A DNA stretch of 64,000 nt from Aliiroseovarius halocynthiae (GCF_007004645.1 NZ_ML660021.1:1-64000); one strand, 5' to 3'. Counted from the first letter of the stretch, positions 15,448-26,679 are shown. Notes: generated by a model from the letters alone, not told the origin. Numbers and translations: made by a program.

Positions 15448-16056
15448 ATGCACCCCAATCCAGTCTTTCGCGGCAGCCAGCGCGACCAGAACATCGCTTT
15501 CGCCCAGACGCGTGCCTTTGGCACGCTTTGCGTTGCAGGGGAAACGCCGCTTCTGTCTCATGTTCCGTTTCTGTTGTCCGATGACGGAGCGCAGGCCGAG
15601 CTTCATCTGGTGCGTTCGAACCCTATTGCGCGGGTTGGCGCTACGAATGCTGTGATCTCAGTCACCGGGCCCGACGGCTATGTTTCGCCCGATTGGTATG
15701 GTGCGGCGGATCAGGTGCCCACATGGAACTATGTGGCTGTGCATCTGCGTGGGCGGCTGGTGCCGCTGGAGCAGGATGCGCTGCACGACATTCTGGTCCG
15801 TCAGGCGGCTGCATACGAGGCACGGATTGCCGGTAAGGCCCCGTGGACATTCGACAAGATGACGCCCGATGTCATCACCAAGATGGAACGTATGATCGTT
15901 CCGATGCGGTTCGAGGTCGAGACGATCGACGGCACATGGAAGCTGGGTCAGAACAAGGACAATCCGGTGCGCGAAGCTGCGGCGGCGCAAATGCACACGG
16001 GTTTTGGGCAAGAGCTTGCTGAAATCGCGAAATTGATGGCTGATCCGCCCGCGTAA
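15448..16056 (+). CDS. PaiB-like FMN-binding negative transcriptional regulator
   Basis: This 202-residue protein matches the PaiB/FMN-binding split-barrel family: MHPNPVFR start, LLSHVPFLL, LHLVRSNPIAR, YVSPDWYG and VPTWNYVAVHLRG are in family order. PaiB represses sporulation genes in Bacillus; in proteobacteria the role is unknown and a flavin-linked function is likely. GAGG lies eight bases before the ATG at 15448. It follows mtaB after 32 bp. Confidence 0.88.
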   Translation: MHPNPVFRGSQRDQNIAFAQTRAFGTLCVAGETPLLSHVPFLLSDDGAQAELHLVRSNPIARVGATNAVISVTGPDGYVSPDWYGAADQVPTWNYVAVHLRGRLVPLEQDALHDILVRQAAAYEARIAGKAPWTFDKMTPDVITKMERMIVPMRFEVETIDGTWKLGQNKDNPVREAAAAQMHTGFGQELAEIAKLMADPPA

Positions 16057-16105
16057 GTGGACATAAGCGTGCGGCCTTCCTACATTTATACGTAAGGAGG
16101 ATCTT

Positions 16106-16396
16106 ATGGCTTTACCGCTTGCCCCAATTGCTGTTGTTGCGCTGCGCTATGGCGCTGTCGCCCTGACCACCTATGCTATCGCGCGTTCGGTTGAACGTGG
16201 ACGGCGGGATCAGCGCGTGGAAGACGCGTTTGATGAAATGCCCGAGGGGCTGACCGCCCATCGCGAAAAAGCTCAGGAACATGAACAGGTGAACGCCACA
16301 GCGCGGATGCGTCGCGTGATCCGTCTGGGTGAAAACGGTCCGGGGATCGAGGTTGACGCCGTCGGCCTGACCCGCATTCGATTTAAGAAAGTTTAG
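16106..16396 (+). CDS. small membrane-associated hypothetical protein
   Basis: This 96-residue protein has a strong AAGGAGGATCTT ribosome binding site and an N-terminal hydrophobic helix (LPLAPIAVVALRYGAVALTTYAIA), followed by a charged cytoplasmic tail with a central MPEGLTAHREKAQ segment. It is three bases before the GST-like gene, so probably cotranscribed. Function not known. Confidence 0.75.
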   Translation: MALPLAPIAVVALRYGAVALTTYAIARSVERGRRDQRVEDAFDEMPEGLTAHREKAQEHEQVNATARMRRVIRLGENGPGIEVDAVGLTRIRFKKV

Positions 16397-16399
16397 AAT

Positions 16400-17002
16400 A
16401 TGCAGCTGATTTCGTCCGTGACCTCGCCTTTCGTGCGCAAAGTGCGCGTGGTGTTGAAAGAGACTGATCAGGAAGGCGATGTGGAAGAGATCACAGTCGC
16501 CACGCTTCCCACCGCGCCCGATCCAAAGGTCAGCGCAGCCAATCCCCTGTCTAAAATCCCAGCGCTGATCCGGCCTGACGGCCCGGCGCTGTATGACAGC
16601 CGTGTCATAACTCGCTTTCTGGACGCCCGCAGTGGCGGGACGCTTTATCCCGACAATCAGATCTGGGATGTCCTGACACTGGAAGCGACAGCGGATGCGA
16701 TGATGGATGCGGCCGTTCTGATGGCCTATGAACTCCGCCTGCGGCCCGAAGGAATGCGGTTCGAGGATTGGATCGAAGGCCAGTGGGGCAAGGTTGATGG
16801 TGCGCTGGACGCGCTGAACACCCGCTGGATGAGCCACCTGTCCGGCCCGTTGGACATGGGGCAAATCGCCGTCGGCTGCGCGCTGGGCTATCTGGATTTC
16901 CGCCACGATGATCGCGGCTGGCGCAAAGGCCGTGACGCGCTGGACGATTGGTTTGCTGTGTTTTGCGAGCGGGACAGCATGAGGGCGACGAAGCCAGTTT
17001 AG
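16400..17002 (+). CDS. glutathione S-transferase family protein
   Basis: This 200-residue protein shows the thioredoxin-like N-terminal domain: SSVTSPFVRKVRVVLKE carries the active-site Ser/Thr region, ANPLSKIPALIR is the cis-proline loop, and YDSRVITRFLD holds the Glu/Asp-Ser type glutathione contact. An all-helical C-terminal domain follows. The substrate is unknown. Its end overlaps the convergent next gene by 4 bp. Confidence 0.88.
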   Translation: MQLISSVTSPFVRKVRVVLKETDQEGDVEEITVATLPTAPDPKVSAANPLSKIPALIRPDGPALYDSRVITRFLDARSGGTLYPDNQIWDVLTLEATADAMMDAAVLMAYELRLRPEGMRFEDWIEGQWGKVDGALDALNTRWMSHLSGPLDMGQIAVGCALGYLDFRHDDRGWRKGRDALDDWFAVFCERDSMRATKPV

Positions 17003-17496
17003 GCGTCGCGGTCCTTCCCGTCATCAGACCTGTCGATCGCAATCCATCGTTTACGCAGTAGTGCGCAGAATGCATCATCATATCCGCGCGGGAAAATATG
17101 CGTCTCGATGAACTCTTGATCGCGATGCATCAGGGCGGCTTGATTGTCCAATTCTCGGTCAACATCTGCCATGTCCAGAAAGTGGTTCTGCGCGGCAATC
17201 CACATATTGTATGGCACGTTCAGCTTGATGAAATAGATGCACATCTTCTTCACTTCGAAACTGCTAAGCCCTTCGAACAGATGGTTACCTGCTTCGATGG
17301 TCTGAAGATCCTGATCCCCTAGAACCGCAAGATTGTAGTCGCGCCAGTCATTTTGAATACCGCGTGTGATTTCGTTCTTCTCGGCCTTTTGTGTCCAGTG
17401 AAAGATTACATAGGTCAAAACGACTGTCGCCATCGCGCTGACCAAGCCGACAAGCAGAGTAAGCCAATCAATCAAAGGTGCGCCCAGTATGGTCAT
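16999..17496 (-). CDS. hypothetical protein with one N-terminal membrane helix
   Basis: This 165-residue protein has a hydrophobic segment near the N-terminus (IDWLTLLVGLVSAMATVVLTYVIF) and a soluble part with DUF4760-like helical character (TRGIQNDWRDYNLAVLGDQD). No enzyme motif is seen. It is convergent with the GST-like gene and sits upstream of the petABC promoter region in the opposite direction. Confidence 0.65.
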   Translation of the reverse strand: MTILGAPLIDWLTLLVGLVSAMATVVLTYVIFHWTQKAEKNEITRGIQNDWRDYNLAVLGDQDLQTIEAGNHLFEGLSSFEVKKMCIYFIKLNVPYNMWIAAQNHFLDMADVDRELDNQAALMHRDQEFIETHIFPRGYDDAFCALLRKRWIAIDRSDDGKDRDA

Positions 17497-17727
17497 CAGA
17501 TAAGCTCCGTCTTGGTTCGATGGGGGTATGATGGCCCAACGACTCAGCTTTTCAAAACACCGAATTCACGGCGGCGCAGCGACGTAGAAGTCATCGCTTT
17601 CAACATGTTCGCGCCAACATGTCAGAAATATGTGTTGATTCAGGGTATGACATTCTTGAAAACCGCACCCTGCGTCCCAATGACTTCTGGACTGGGCGCG
17701 TTTCCTTAGCTAAACAGCCGCGAAACG

Positions 17728-17747
17728 GACCGCTTTCGCAAGCGGTC
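17728..17747 (+). promoter_or_regulatory. stem-loop in the petABC leader
   Basis: GACCGCTT (17728-17735) and AAGCGGTC (17740-17747) form a perfect 8-bp stem with a TCGC tetraloop, 49 bp upstream of the petA start. No T-run follows. It may stabilise the leader or act in control of petABC; the 17497-17796 gap otherwise holds the promoter and no gene. Confidence 0.5.
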
Positions 17748-17796
17748 TTCAGTCGTGTCGGTTGCCATATTGCAACCTAGCTAGGGAGATGCGCTC

Positions 17797-18363
17797 GTGT
17801 CACACGCCGACGACCACGAAGGGACCCGCCGGGATTTCCTTTATTATGCGACCGGTGGCGCCGCAGCCGTAACGGCTGGTGCTGCTGTATGGCCGCTCGT
17901 CAACCAAATGAACCCCTCTGCCGACGTTCGGGCGCTTAGCTCGATCCGCGTTGATATTGCTGACGTCGCCGTCGGCAGCCAGATCACCGTGAAATGGCTG
18001 GGTAAGCCGGTGTTCATTCGCCGCCGTACCGCAGAAGAAATTGAACAGGCCCGCGCGGACAACACCGCCGACAACCTGATCGATGGTTTCGCACGTAACG
18101 ACAACCGCGCAGCGGATCTGTCGGCTGACGACCAAAACCGCGCCATGGACGAAACCGGCGAATGGCTGGTGATGATGGGTGTGTGTACCCACCTTGGCTG
18201 TGTGCCCTTGGGTGACGGCGCTGGCGAATTCGGCGGCTGGTATTGCCCTTGCCACGGTTCGCACTACGACACCTCGGGCCGTATCCGCAAAGGTCCAGCA
18301 CCTGAAAACCTGCCCGTTCCCGTCGCCGAGTTCGTCGACGAAACGACGATCAAACTGGGATAA
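17797..18363 (+). CDS. petA: ubiquinol-cytochrome c reductase Rieske iron-sulfur subunit
   Basis: This is the [2Fe-2S] subunit of the cytochrome bc1 complex, which takes electrons from ubiquinol to cytochrome c1. The 188-residue protein starts at GTG with a GGGAGA-type site. It has a twin-arginine signal-anchor ([19 protein letters not shown]) and the cluster motifs CTHLGC and CPCHGSHYD. Length and motifs are normal for alphaproteobacteria. First gene of petABC. Confidence 0.96.
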   Translation: MSHADDHEGTRRDFLYYATGGAAAVTAGAAVWPLVNQMNPSADVRALSSIRVDIADVAVGSQITVKWLGKPVFIRRRTAEEIEQARADNTADNLIDGFARNDNRAADLSADDQNRAMDETGEWLVMMGVCTHLGCVPLGDGAGEFGGWYCPCHGSHYDTSGRIRKGPAPENLPVPVAEFVDETTIKLG

Positions 18364-18374
18364 GGGAGGCTTAC

Positions 18375-19688
18375 ATGTCTGGAATTCCTCACGACCATTA
18401 CGAGCCCAAGTCGGGCTTTGAAAAGTGGCTGGACGAACGTCTGCCCATCGTTGGCCTTGCCTATGGCACGCTGATGATCCCCACACCGAAAAACCTGAAC
18501 TGGTGGTGGATCTGGGGCATCGTTCTGGCCTTCTGCCTGGTCATGCAGATCGTGACCGGTATCATTCTGGTGATGCACTATACTCCGCATGTTGATCTGG
18601 CCTTTGCTTCGATCGAACACATCATGCGTGACGTAAATGGCGGTCACATGATCCGCTACATCCATATGAACGGCGCGTCGCTGTTCTTCCTAGCTGTTTA
18701 CATCCACATCTTCCGTGGCCTGTTCTATGGCTCGTACAAGGCCCCCCGCGAGATCACATGGATCGTCGGCATGATCATCTATCTTCTGATGATGGCCACC
18801 GGCTTTATGGGTTACGTTCTGCCTTGGGGCCAGATGTCCTTCTGGGGCGCAACCGTTATTACCGGCCTGTTCGGTGCGATCCCATTCATCGGCGAGCCGC
18901 TGCAGACCTTCCTTCTGGGCGGACCTGCTGTGGACAACGCCACGCTGAACCGCTTCTTCTCGCTTCACTATCTGCTGCCCTTCGTGATCGCCGCGCTTGT
19001 CGCCGTTCACATCTGGGCCTTCCACACCACGGGCAACAACAACCCGACCGGTGTTGAAGTGCGCCGCGGGTCGAAAGAAGAAGCCAAGAAAGACACCCTG
19101 CCGTTCTGGCCCTATTTCGTGATCAAAGACTTGTTCGCGCTGGGCCTGATCCTGATCGGTTTCTTCGCGATTGTCGGCTTCATGCCCAACTACTTGGGTC
19201 ACCCCGACAACTATATCGAGGCAAACGCCCTGGCGACGCCCGCACACATCGTGCCCGAATGGTACTTCCTGCCGTTCTACGCGATCCTGCGTGCCTTCAC
19301 TGCGGACGTTTGGGTTGTGCAGCTGGTCAGCTTCGTGACCGGTGGCATCATCGACGCCAAGTTCTTTGGTGTTCTGGCGATGTTCGGTGCGATCCTTGTG
19401 ATGGCTCTGGCGCCGTGGCTGGACACCTCGTCGGTACGTTCGGGTCAGTATCGCCCCGCGTTCAAGTGGTGGTATCGCCTGCTGCTGATCGACTTCATCG
19501 TTCTGATGTGGGTTGGTGCGCGTCCGACGGATCCGCCCTATGACTGGATCTCGCTGATCGCGTCTGCCTATTGGTTCGCCTACTTCCTGGTTATCCTGCC
19601 GCTTCTGGGTCTGTTCGAAAAACCGACCACACCCCCGGCAACGATCGAGGAAGATTTCAACGCCCACTATCCCGGCGCAGCCGAGTGA
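18375..19688 (+). CDS. petB: cytochrome b of the bc1 complex
   Basis: This 437-residue inner-membrane subunit holds both b hemes and the Qo and Qi sites. It has eight transmembrane helices, the [11 protein letters not shown] segment, heme-ligand histidine pairs ([12 protein letters not shown] and [18 protein letters not shown]) and the Qo-site PEWYFLP motif. It begins 11 bp after petA with GGGAGG upstream. Confidence 0.97.
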   Translation: MSGIPHDHYEPKSGFEKWLDERLPIVGLAYGTLMIPTPKNLNWWWIWGIVLAFCLVMQIVTGIILVMHYTPHVDLAFASIEHIMRDVNGGHMIRYIHMNGASLFFLAVYIHIFRGLFYGSYKAPREITWIVGMIIYLLMMATGFMGYVLPWGQMSFWGATVITGLFGAIPFIGEPLQTFLLGGPAVDNATLNRFFSLHYLLPFVIAALVAVHIWAFHTTGNNNPTGVEVRRGSKEEAKKDTLPFWPYFVIKDLFALGLILIGFFAIVGFMPNYLGHPDNYIEANALATPAHIVPEWYFLPFYAILRAFTADVWVVQLVSFVTGGIIDAKFFGVLAMFGAILVMALAPWLDTSSVRSGQYRPAFKWWYRLLLIDFIVLMWVGARPTDPPYDWISLIASAYWFAYFLVILPLLGLFEKPTTPPATIEEDFNAHYPGAAE

Positions 19689-19702
19689 GAGGATCGAAAA
19701 CA

Positions 19703-20500
19703 ATGATCAAACAACTCACAGCAACCGCTATCATCGCTCTGGGTCTCGCCACTGGCGCGGCTCAGGCCGCAGGCGCCGGCGGTGAAGTCCATGACACGGC
19801 CTTCTCGTTCGAGGGTCCGTTCGGCAAGTACGACAAAGAACAGCTGCGTCGTGGCCTGAAAGTGTACACCGAGGTCTGCTCGGCGTGTCACGGTCTGCGC
19901 TACGTGCCGCTGCGCACCCTGTCGGACAAAGGTGGCCCCGAGTACACCGAGGACGAAGTACGCGCTTATGCGGCCGAAAACTTCACCATCTACGATCCGG
20001 AACTGGATGATGATCGCGCCCGCGTGCCGGCTGACTTCTTCCCGACCGTATCTGGTGAAGGCATGGGTCCTGACCTGTCGCTGATGGCCAAAGCCCGCGC
20101 TGGCTTCCACGGTCCTGCTGGTACCGGCATCAACCAGCTGGTCAAAGGCATGGGTGGCGCTGAATACATCGCTTCGTTCCTGACGGCCTTTAACGGCAAA
20201 GAGCAGGAAGTCGCTGGCCAGTACCTGAACGGAAACGACGTGTTCCCGGGCGGCTGGACATCCATGCCTCCGCAGCTGGAAGACGGCACCGTCGAGTATG
20301 ATGACGGCCACAACAACTCGGCCCATCACTTGGCCGAAGATGTGTCTGCCTTCCTGATGTGGACTGCTGAACCCAAGATGATGGCCCGCAAACAGACCGG
20401 CTTTATCTCGGTCATCATGCTGGTCCTGCTGACCTCGCTTCTGTACCTGACGAACAAGAAGCTATGGGCGCCGCACAAGGGCAAAAAATTCGACGCATAA
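19703..20500 (+). CDS. petC: cytochrome c1
   Basis: This 265-residue heme protein passes electrons to cytochrome c. It has a Sec signal peptide ([22 protein letters not shown]), the CSACH heme-binding motif, a methionine-ligand region late in the protein, and a C-terminal membrane anchor ([18 protein letters not shown]). The start at 19703 follows AGAGGA. It ends petABC and is followed by a strong terminator. Confidence 0.96.
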   Translation: MIKQLTATAIIALGLATGAAQAAGAGGEVHDTAFSFEGPFGKYDKEQLRRGLKVYTEVCSACHGLRYVPLRTLSDKGGPEYTEDEVRAYAAENFTIYDPELDDDRARVPADFFPTVSGEGMGPDLSLMAKARAGFHGPAGTGINQLVKGMGGAEYIASFLTAFNGKEQEVAGQYLNGNDVFPGGWTSMPPQLEDGTVEYDDGHNNSAHHLAEDVSAFLMWTAEPKMMARKQTGFISVIMLVLLTSLLYLTNKKLWAPHKGKKFDA

Positions 20501-20526
20501 GCGTTGGGTTTCGATAGAATAGAGAA

Positions 20527-20551
20527 GGGCGCCGCAAGGCGCCCTTTTTTT
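20527..20551 (+). terminator. rho-independent terminator of petABC
   Basis: GGGCGCC, loop GCAA, GGCGCCC and a run of seven T. Textbook structure, 26 bp after the petC stop. Confidence 0.92.
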
Positions 20552-20666
20552 GTGTTGGTGACTGAAGGGCTTCTTACTTTAAGATAAGAACTAGAAACGC
20601 CTTGAAGAAGCAGGGAAATTCATCAATTCTACTTAAGGTATTTTAATCAACGCTTAGGAAGAAGGT

Positions 20667-21266
20667 ATGAGAATTAGAGTTAATCAGTTTGTTGAATTTG
20701 CATATGGAGACAAACGACGCGACAAGGCTAAAGTAAAAAGTATTATTACCGAACTTGAAGATCAATATGACATTGCCAAGGATCGTTATAGAAAATTTCG
20801 AGATGCTATGAGGGCATTTGAAAGCAAAAAACTGTCGGAAAAGAGTTTTTTAGATCTGTACAAATCGGTGTCCGCCAATAAGTCTGCGGGCTACGAAGTT
20901 CTTTCTCGTAACTACTTGGCCCTGAAAGAAGATCATGGGCTGATATGGGAAGGCCACAAGCGCGTAGAGGCAGAAATTTCGGACCTAAAGATATCCACAG
21001 CTTGGTATCTTCGGACAGAAGCAAGTAACCAGAGAAGAATTATTTGTCTCCATTTCGGTAAAGAACAATTACCCAGAAAGAAAGAGCGAGGATTGCTAAC
21101 AGTTTTGCAGATGGCGGAACCGGAATCTGCGGGTGTTGGCATTCTCTCTATCCAACCGGGAACCCTTACAGCAGTTACACGGCTGGATCACACAGAAGCG
21201 GAATACCTTCGCAAGCGTGCCGCCAAGTTCATGGCGATTGCCAATGATCTTAATACGGGGTCATAG
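20667..21266 (+). CDS. AT-rich hypothetical protein
   Basis: This 199-residue protein has a basic helical N-terminal half (GDKRRDKAKVKSIITELEDQYDIAKDRYRKFRD, probably coiled-coil) and a mixed C-terminal half. No family is recognised. Its base composition and that of the leader before it (20552-20666) are clearly more AT-rich than the flanking pet and thi genes, which suggests recent acquisition as a single-gene insertion between two operons. GAAGAAGG precedes the ATG. Confidence 0.65.
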   Translation: MRIRVNQFVEFAYGDKRRDKAKVKSIITELEDQYDIAKDRYRKFRDAMRAFESKKLSEKSFLDLYKSVSANKSAGYEVLSRNYLALKEDHGLIWEGHKRVEAEISDLKISTAWYLRTEASNQRRIICLHFGKEQLPRKKERGLLTVLQMAEPESAGVGILSIQPGTLTAVTRLDHTEAEYLRKRAAKFMAIANDLNTGS

Positions 21267-21286
21267 TCACCTGCTAGTCAGTTCCG

Positions 21287-21965
<679 letters not shown>

Positions 21966-21979
<14 letters not shown>

Positions 21980-23525
21980 TCACGCGACCTCCTTTATCGA
22001 AGATCCAGAACAGCAGCAGCGACAGGGATAAAAGCAGCAGCGCAGCGGCGGCGGCGTCCTCCATCCGATAGGCCGCCATCAGGCGAAACAGCTGCAAGGG
22101 CAGCGTGGCGTTGTCCCCGTCGGCAAACAGAGTAATGACGCCAAGGTCTCCCATCGACAGCGCGGCAGCCAGTCCCAGCGCAAACCCCATGGGGCGACGC
22201 AGGCGGGGCAGCCACAGGTGGCGCAGGCGCGTCCAGCCGGTCATGCCAAGACCATCCGCCAGCTTGCCGTAATCTCGCTCTACTGCAGCCAAGGCCGGCA
22301 CCAGCGCGCGCAGGGTAAAGGGCAGGCTGAGGGCCGCGTTCACCACGGCGGTGATGGGCAACGCAAGGTCGGATGGCTTCACGAAGGGGAAGGTGATGAT
22401 GAACAGCCCTGTGCCGATGACAAGCGGAGAGGCGGCGATGGTTAGATAGCCCAATGCCTCGACCACGCGCGAGTTGTGGCGCACGGCGAGGGCGGCGATG
22501 GGCAGGGACAGGGCAAGGGTCAGCAAGGCCGAGATCAACGCGACGATGACGGACCGAAGAGCTGCGCCAAAGACGACCTGAGGCAGGTGCAGAAGGCGGG
22601 GGAGGCCGTCCAGCACCACCATTCCCAGTGGGAGCAACAGGAACAGCGTCGCCAGTGTGATCGCGACAATGTCCTGCACCAACAGGGCAGGGCGGTCGTC
22701 CCAGCGGGTGACGGCGCGATCCAGCCCCGCGCCCATGTCGGACGGCATGGCGACGCGTAGGGCGATCAGGGCTAGCGCCGCGCCCAGTCCGAACTGCACC
22801 AGCGCCAGCAGAGACGCGCGGATAAGGTCAAAGTCGAAACGGAACGCTTCGTAGATGGCGAGTTCCACGGTGGTGGCTTTTGGTCCGCCGCCAAGGGCAA
22901 GCGCGACGGCAAACGACGTCAGGCAGATCAGGAAGATGACTAGGAACGCGCCGGGAACGACCTCGCGCAGCATGGGGCGTTCCAGCGTGCGTGCGATGTC
23001 GGAGGGGGCCATGCCCAGTGATGCCGCCAGACGGAACCGTTCTGACGGGATCGCCAGCCAGCCTTGCAGGATGAGGCGGGTGGCGAGTGGTAGGTTAAAG
23101 AACACATGGGCGAGGATGACGCCGTGATAGCCGTAGACCGAGATCGGCTCGATCCCGAACAGGCCCAAGACTTGGCTGATCAGCCCAGTGCGGCCAAAGA
23201 CGGCGATCAGGCCCAGAATAGCGACGATGACTGGCAGGATAAACGGTGCACCCAGAAGGGTGATCAGCACAGAACGACCCGGAAAGCTGCGGCGTGCCAA
23301 GGCGCGTGCCACGGGGATCGCAAATAGAATACTCAGGCCCGCTGACAAAGCCGCCTGCCACAGCGTGAAGCGAATGGCGGCCCAGTCACGCGGAAGTAGG
23401 CCCTGACCCGGTTCGGCACGCAACGCCACAGCGGCCAGCGTGCCAAGGGTCAAGGCAAGCACCACCCCCAAAGCCAAAAGGCCGGGGACGGTGCATTTGT
23501 TTATTTCCAGTCGACGGACAGCCAT
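21966..23525 (-). CDS. thiP: thiamine ABC transporter permease
   Basis: This 519-residue inner-membrane protein is a fused two-part permease of the ThiP/FbpB type, with about twelve membrane helices and an EAA-like loop in each half (SLGMAPSDIARTLERPMLREVVPGAF and GLGMTGWTRLRHLWLPRLRRPMGFAL). It overlaps the end of thiB by 25 bp with the given start; a slightly later start is possible. Confidence 0.93.
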
Positions 23526-24490
23526 TCGTCCAACGCCGGTTTACGCAGGGCTTCCGCTTCGGTTTCCGAATAGAAGATGGCTTTGCCCGGCACGCCCAGC
23601 AGGCTGAACTTTTCGGGCAGCTTGCTGTCGTCCAGCTTGGCCGGGTACGACCAGTTGCTGGTGGGGATCATCGACTGGAACTCTTCGCTCAGGATATAAT
23701 CCATGAACTGGTCTGCCAGTTCCGGCTGGTCGGTTCCTGCGATTTTACCCGCAAGTTCGACCATGAAATAATGGCCCTCGTCGAAAATCGCGGCGGACTT
23801 GGTCATGTCCTCTTCAGCGATGATGTGATAGGCGGGCGATGTCGTATAGGACAAAACCATGTCGGCTTCGCCGTCGGTAAACATGCCATAGCTTTCCGAC
23901 CACCCTTTGGTGACGGTCAGAATTTTTGGCGCAAGTTTTGCCCAAGCATCAAGCGCCTTGTCGCCATAGATCGACTTGACCCACAACATCAACGCAAGGC
24001 CAGAGATTGAACTGCGCGGGTCCTGCACAACGATTTTTATGTCGTCGGGCATATCCAGCAGTTCGTCGAATGTCTTTGGCGGATTGTCCATCTTTGTGTT
24101 GTCATAGATGAACGCCGTGTAACCATAGTTGAACGGCAGAAAGACCTCGTCCGTCCATTCAATGGGCATGGTTAGATCATCGGTCTTCTGGCCGTGAGGC
24201 GCAAAAAGACCCGAAGCACGGGCGCGGGCGGTCACGTCGGTATTCAGTCCGATTACCAGATCTGCTTCAGTACGCTCGCCTTCCAGCAAAAGACGCGGCA
24301 GTACGTCGCCAGTGATGAACTGCAAATCGCAGTTGCACTGTGCTTCGAACCCCTTTTCGATTCCGGGACCAGGGCCCCATTCGGATCCGAAATAGTCAGG
24401 GGCATAGACTTGCAGCACGGGTTTATCCGCAGCCAGGGCGGCGGTCGTGGTCAAAGCAAGTCCTGCGACAAATGAAAGGGCTGTCTTCAT
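23501..24490 (-). CDS. thiB: thiamine-binding periplasmic protein
   Basis: This 329-residue solute-binding protein has a Sec signal peptide (MKTALSFVAGLALTTTAALAAD) and the conserved mature start LQVYAPDYFGSEWGPGPGIEKGFEAQC, a ThiB trait. The start at 24490 follows GGAGG-like GGACCC; the preceding in-frame ATGs lie between the riboswitch and this site. It is the first gene of thiBPQ and is controlled by the TPP riboswitch upstream. Confidence 0.93.
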   Translation of the reverse strand: MKTALSFVAGLALTTTAALAADKPVLQVYAPDYFGSEWGPGPGIEKGFEAQCNCDLQFITGDVLPRLLLEGERTEADLVIGLNTDVTARARASGLFAPHGQKTDDLTMPIEWTDEVFLPFNYGYTAFIYDNTKMDNPPKTFDELLDMPDDIKIVVQDPRSSISGLALMLWVKSIYGDKALDAWAKLAPKILTVTKGWSESYGMFTDGEADMVLSYTTSPAYHIIAEEDMTKSAAIFDEGHYFMVELAGKIAGTDQPELADQFMDYILSEEFQSMIPTSNWSYPAKLDDSKLPEKFSLLGVPGKAIFYSETEAEALRKPALDEWLSVDWK

Positions 24491-24542
24491 TGGGTCCTCC
24501 ATATGCGCCGAACGGATGGGGGCATTTGGGGCATCCAAATCA

Positions 24543-24632
24543 CCTTCCCTCCGCCGGTGTTAGCCGGTTCAGGTTCTACGGGTCCGCGCATTGCGCATCT
24601 CAGCTGTGGGAACACAGCACCCCGAGGTAGGG
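24543..24632 (-). promoter_or_regulatory. TPP riboswitch (thi element) before thiBPQ
   Basis: Read on the minus strand it shows the conserved pieces in order: CTCGGGGTGC, CTGAGATG, ACCCGTAGAACCTGAACCGG and TAACACCGGCGGAGGGAAG. These are the pyrimidine- and pyrophosphate-sensing helices of the thi box. It ends about 50 bp before the thiB start and should switch the operon off when thiamine pyrophosphate is plentiful. Confidence 0.95.
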
Positions 24633-24827
24633 CCGTAAGACCATATTTCGGTTAACGTTGGCAAGGGAATTCGGGGGTCTTGATAAGTCCAGTCGCGGCG
24701 CTTAGTCTGTCCACAACCAAGGAGTAGGTCCAGTGATCAACTGACACGGCACAGCCGAGAACATGTTCACCCGTCGCGTACGGGATGACGTCATTTGACA
24801 CAACAACACCTATTTCAAGGATATCCC

Positions 24828-25619
24828 ATGAAACGAATGGACAAGAAGACATGCGTCGTGACCGGCGCAGGGCGCGGTATTGGTGCCGCAATCGCAACGG
24901 CTTTTGCTCGTGAAGGGGCGGATGTGATCGTTACCGATAAGGATCTGGACAGTGCACAGGATGTGGCGGGCCAGATCGGTGGTCAGGCGCGGCTTTTGGA
25001 CGTGGAAGTCGAAGCCCATTGGGCCTCGCTTGCAGACGAATTCCCGCAGATCGACGTGATGGTGAACAATGCAGGCGTCACTGGATTTGAAGACGGGATA
25101 GCCCCGCACGACCCAGAAAACGCGACGTTAGAGACTTGGCGTGCCGTGCATCGTGTCAATCTGGACGGTACCTTTCTGGGCTGCCGCTATGCCATCGCGG
25201 CGATGCGGGCGAAAAGGGCCGGGTCGATCATCAACATCTCGTCCCGATCGGGGCTGGTGGGTATCCCGGCGGCGGCGGCCTATGCGTCCAGTAAGGCCGC
25301 GATCCGCAATCACACCAAAACTGTGGCGCTTTATTGCGCCGAGCAAGGGCTGAACATCCGCTGTAACTCGGTCCATCCCGCCGCGATCCTGACCCCAATG
25401 TGGGAGCCTTTGCTGGGCACCGGCCCCGACCGCGCGGCGCGCATGAAGGCGTTTGTGGCGGATACGCCCATGCAGCGGTTCGGAGAGGCCGATGAAGTCG
25501 CCGCCATCTGCCTTCTGCTTGGTTCGGACGAGGCTGCCTATATGACAGGTGCTGAAATCAACGTGGATGGCGGGCTTCTGGCAGGAAGCGCGGCACCACC
25601 GGCACCCGCTGATGCGTGA
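24828..25619 (+). CDS. short-chain dehydrogenase/reductase
   Basis: This 263-residue oxidoreductase has the classical SDR features: the cofactor motif [12 protein letters not shown], catalytic Ser in NISSRSG and YASSK with the Tyr and Lys. An Asp at the end of the second strand (VTDKD) points to NAD(H). It has AAGGA in front of the ATG at 24828. The substrate is unknown, and neighbours give no pathway hint. Confidence 0.88.
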   Translation: MKRMDKKTCVVTGAGRGIGAAIATAFAREGADVIVTDKDLDSAQDVAGQIGGQARLLDVEVEAHWASLADEFPQIDVMVNNAGVTGFEDGIAPHDPENATLETWRAVHRVNLDGTFLGCRYAIAAMRAKRAGSIINISSRSGLVGIPAAAAYASSKAAIRNHTKTVALYCAEQGLNIRCNSVHPAAILTPMWEPLLGTGPDRAARMKAFVADTPMQRFGEADEVAAICLLLGSDEAAYMTGAEINVDGGLLAGSAAPPAPADA

Positions 25620-25713
25620 ATTACGGGGGGCGGGCCATCCCGCCCCTTGACGTCGCGTCTTGAATCCGCAATGTCAGCGATAACACCCGACATGATTTAG
25701 GATGGAGTTGGCT

Positions 25714-26679
25714 ATGACCGACACCCCACGCACTTCTGTTGCTGGACTTGGCTATGCCTTTGCAGGTTTTGCGATTTTTGCCACCCATGATGCGGTGATC
25801 AAAGCTCTGGGCGTGAACTATTCGGTGTTTCAGATCATCTTCTTTGCGATGCTTTTTGCTTTCGTGCCGATGTCGGTGATGATGCTTGCGGATCGGCAGG
25901 TCGACAATTTCCGCCCACACCATCCGTGGTTGATCCTTATGCGATCCGTTGCCACTGTGGTGGCAATGTCGTCTGCCTTCTATGCGTTCACGGTTTTGCC
26001 GCTGGCCGAGGTCTATGCGCTGTTGTTTGCAACGCCTTTGTTGATCACAGCCCTGTCCGCATGGCTGTTGGGGGAAAAGGTTCGCGCACAACGTTGGGCT
26101 GCCGTTCTTGTGGGGCTTGTGGGTGTGATCGTGGTGTTGCGTCCCGGTGTAACCCAAATCAGCTTTGGACATATCGCAGCACTGACGGCGGCGGTGATGT
26201 CATCGCTTGGCTCGGTCATCATGCGTAAGATCGGCGGGGAGGAGCGGACAGCGGTGATGATCCTGTATCCCATGCTATCGTCGATCCTGTTCATGGGGGC
26301 GGCTTTGCCCTTTGTCTATGTCCCGATGCAGATCAATGATCTGGGTCTTGCGGCATCCGTTGGGCTGATGTCCGTCTTGGCGCAGATCGCGATCATTATT
26401 GCCTATCGTTCGGCACCCGCCGCAGTGGTGGCCCCGACGCAATACAGTCAGATCCTGTGGGCGACGGCCTTCGGTGCGCTGTTCTTTGGTGAATTTCCGG
26501 ACATGTGGGTCGGTGTTGGCGCTGCGATTATCATCGCATCGGGCGTCTTCATCGTCTGGCGCGAAAGCCGCCCCCAAGTGTCCGAGCGCAATCCGATCCT
26601 GCGCAACCCGAATATGCGCTATGACGCTGGTGTCAGCCCGAAACCAAAACATCGCAGGCCTCAACAAAGCGGATCGTGA
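25714..26679 (+). CDS. EamA/DMT-family transporter
   Basis: This 321-residue inner-membrane protein has ten predicted helices in two EamA repeats (for example YALLFATPLLITALSAWLLGE and AVVAPTQYSQILWATAFGALFFGE, the two GE-type ends). Start at 25714 with GGAG seven bases before; the ATG at 25702 overlaps that site. A metabolite exporter is likely; substrate unknown. Confidence 0.88.
   Translation: MTDTPRTSVAGLGYAFAGFAIFATHDAVIKALGVNYSVFQIIFFAMLFAFVPMSVMMLADRQVDNFRPHHPWLILMRSVATVVAMSSAFYAFTVLPLAEVYALLFATPLLITALSAWLLGEKVRAQRWAAVLVGLVGVIVVLRPGVTQISFGHIAALTAAVMSSLGSVIMRKIGGEERTAVMILYPMLSSILFMGAALPFVYVPMQINDLGLAASVGLMSVLAQIAIIIAYRSAPAAVVAPTQYSQILWATAFGALFFGEFPDMWVGVGAAIIIASGVFIVWRESRPQVSERNPILRNPNMRYDAGVSPKPKHRRPQQSGS

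Noticed and set aside
18690-19703. Long minus-strand frame opposite petB
   Set aside because: Antisense shadow; composition rich in Arg, Gln, His and Asp, no family features.
24652-24897. Minus-strand frame between the riboswitch and the SDR gene
   Set aside because: It overlaps the SDR start and its promoter and has no recognisable content.
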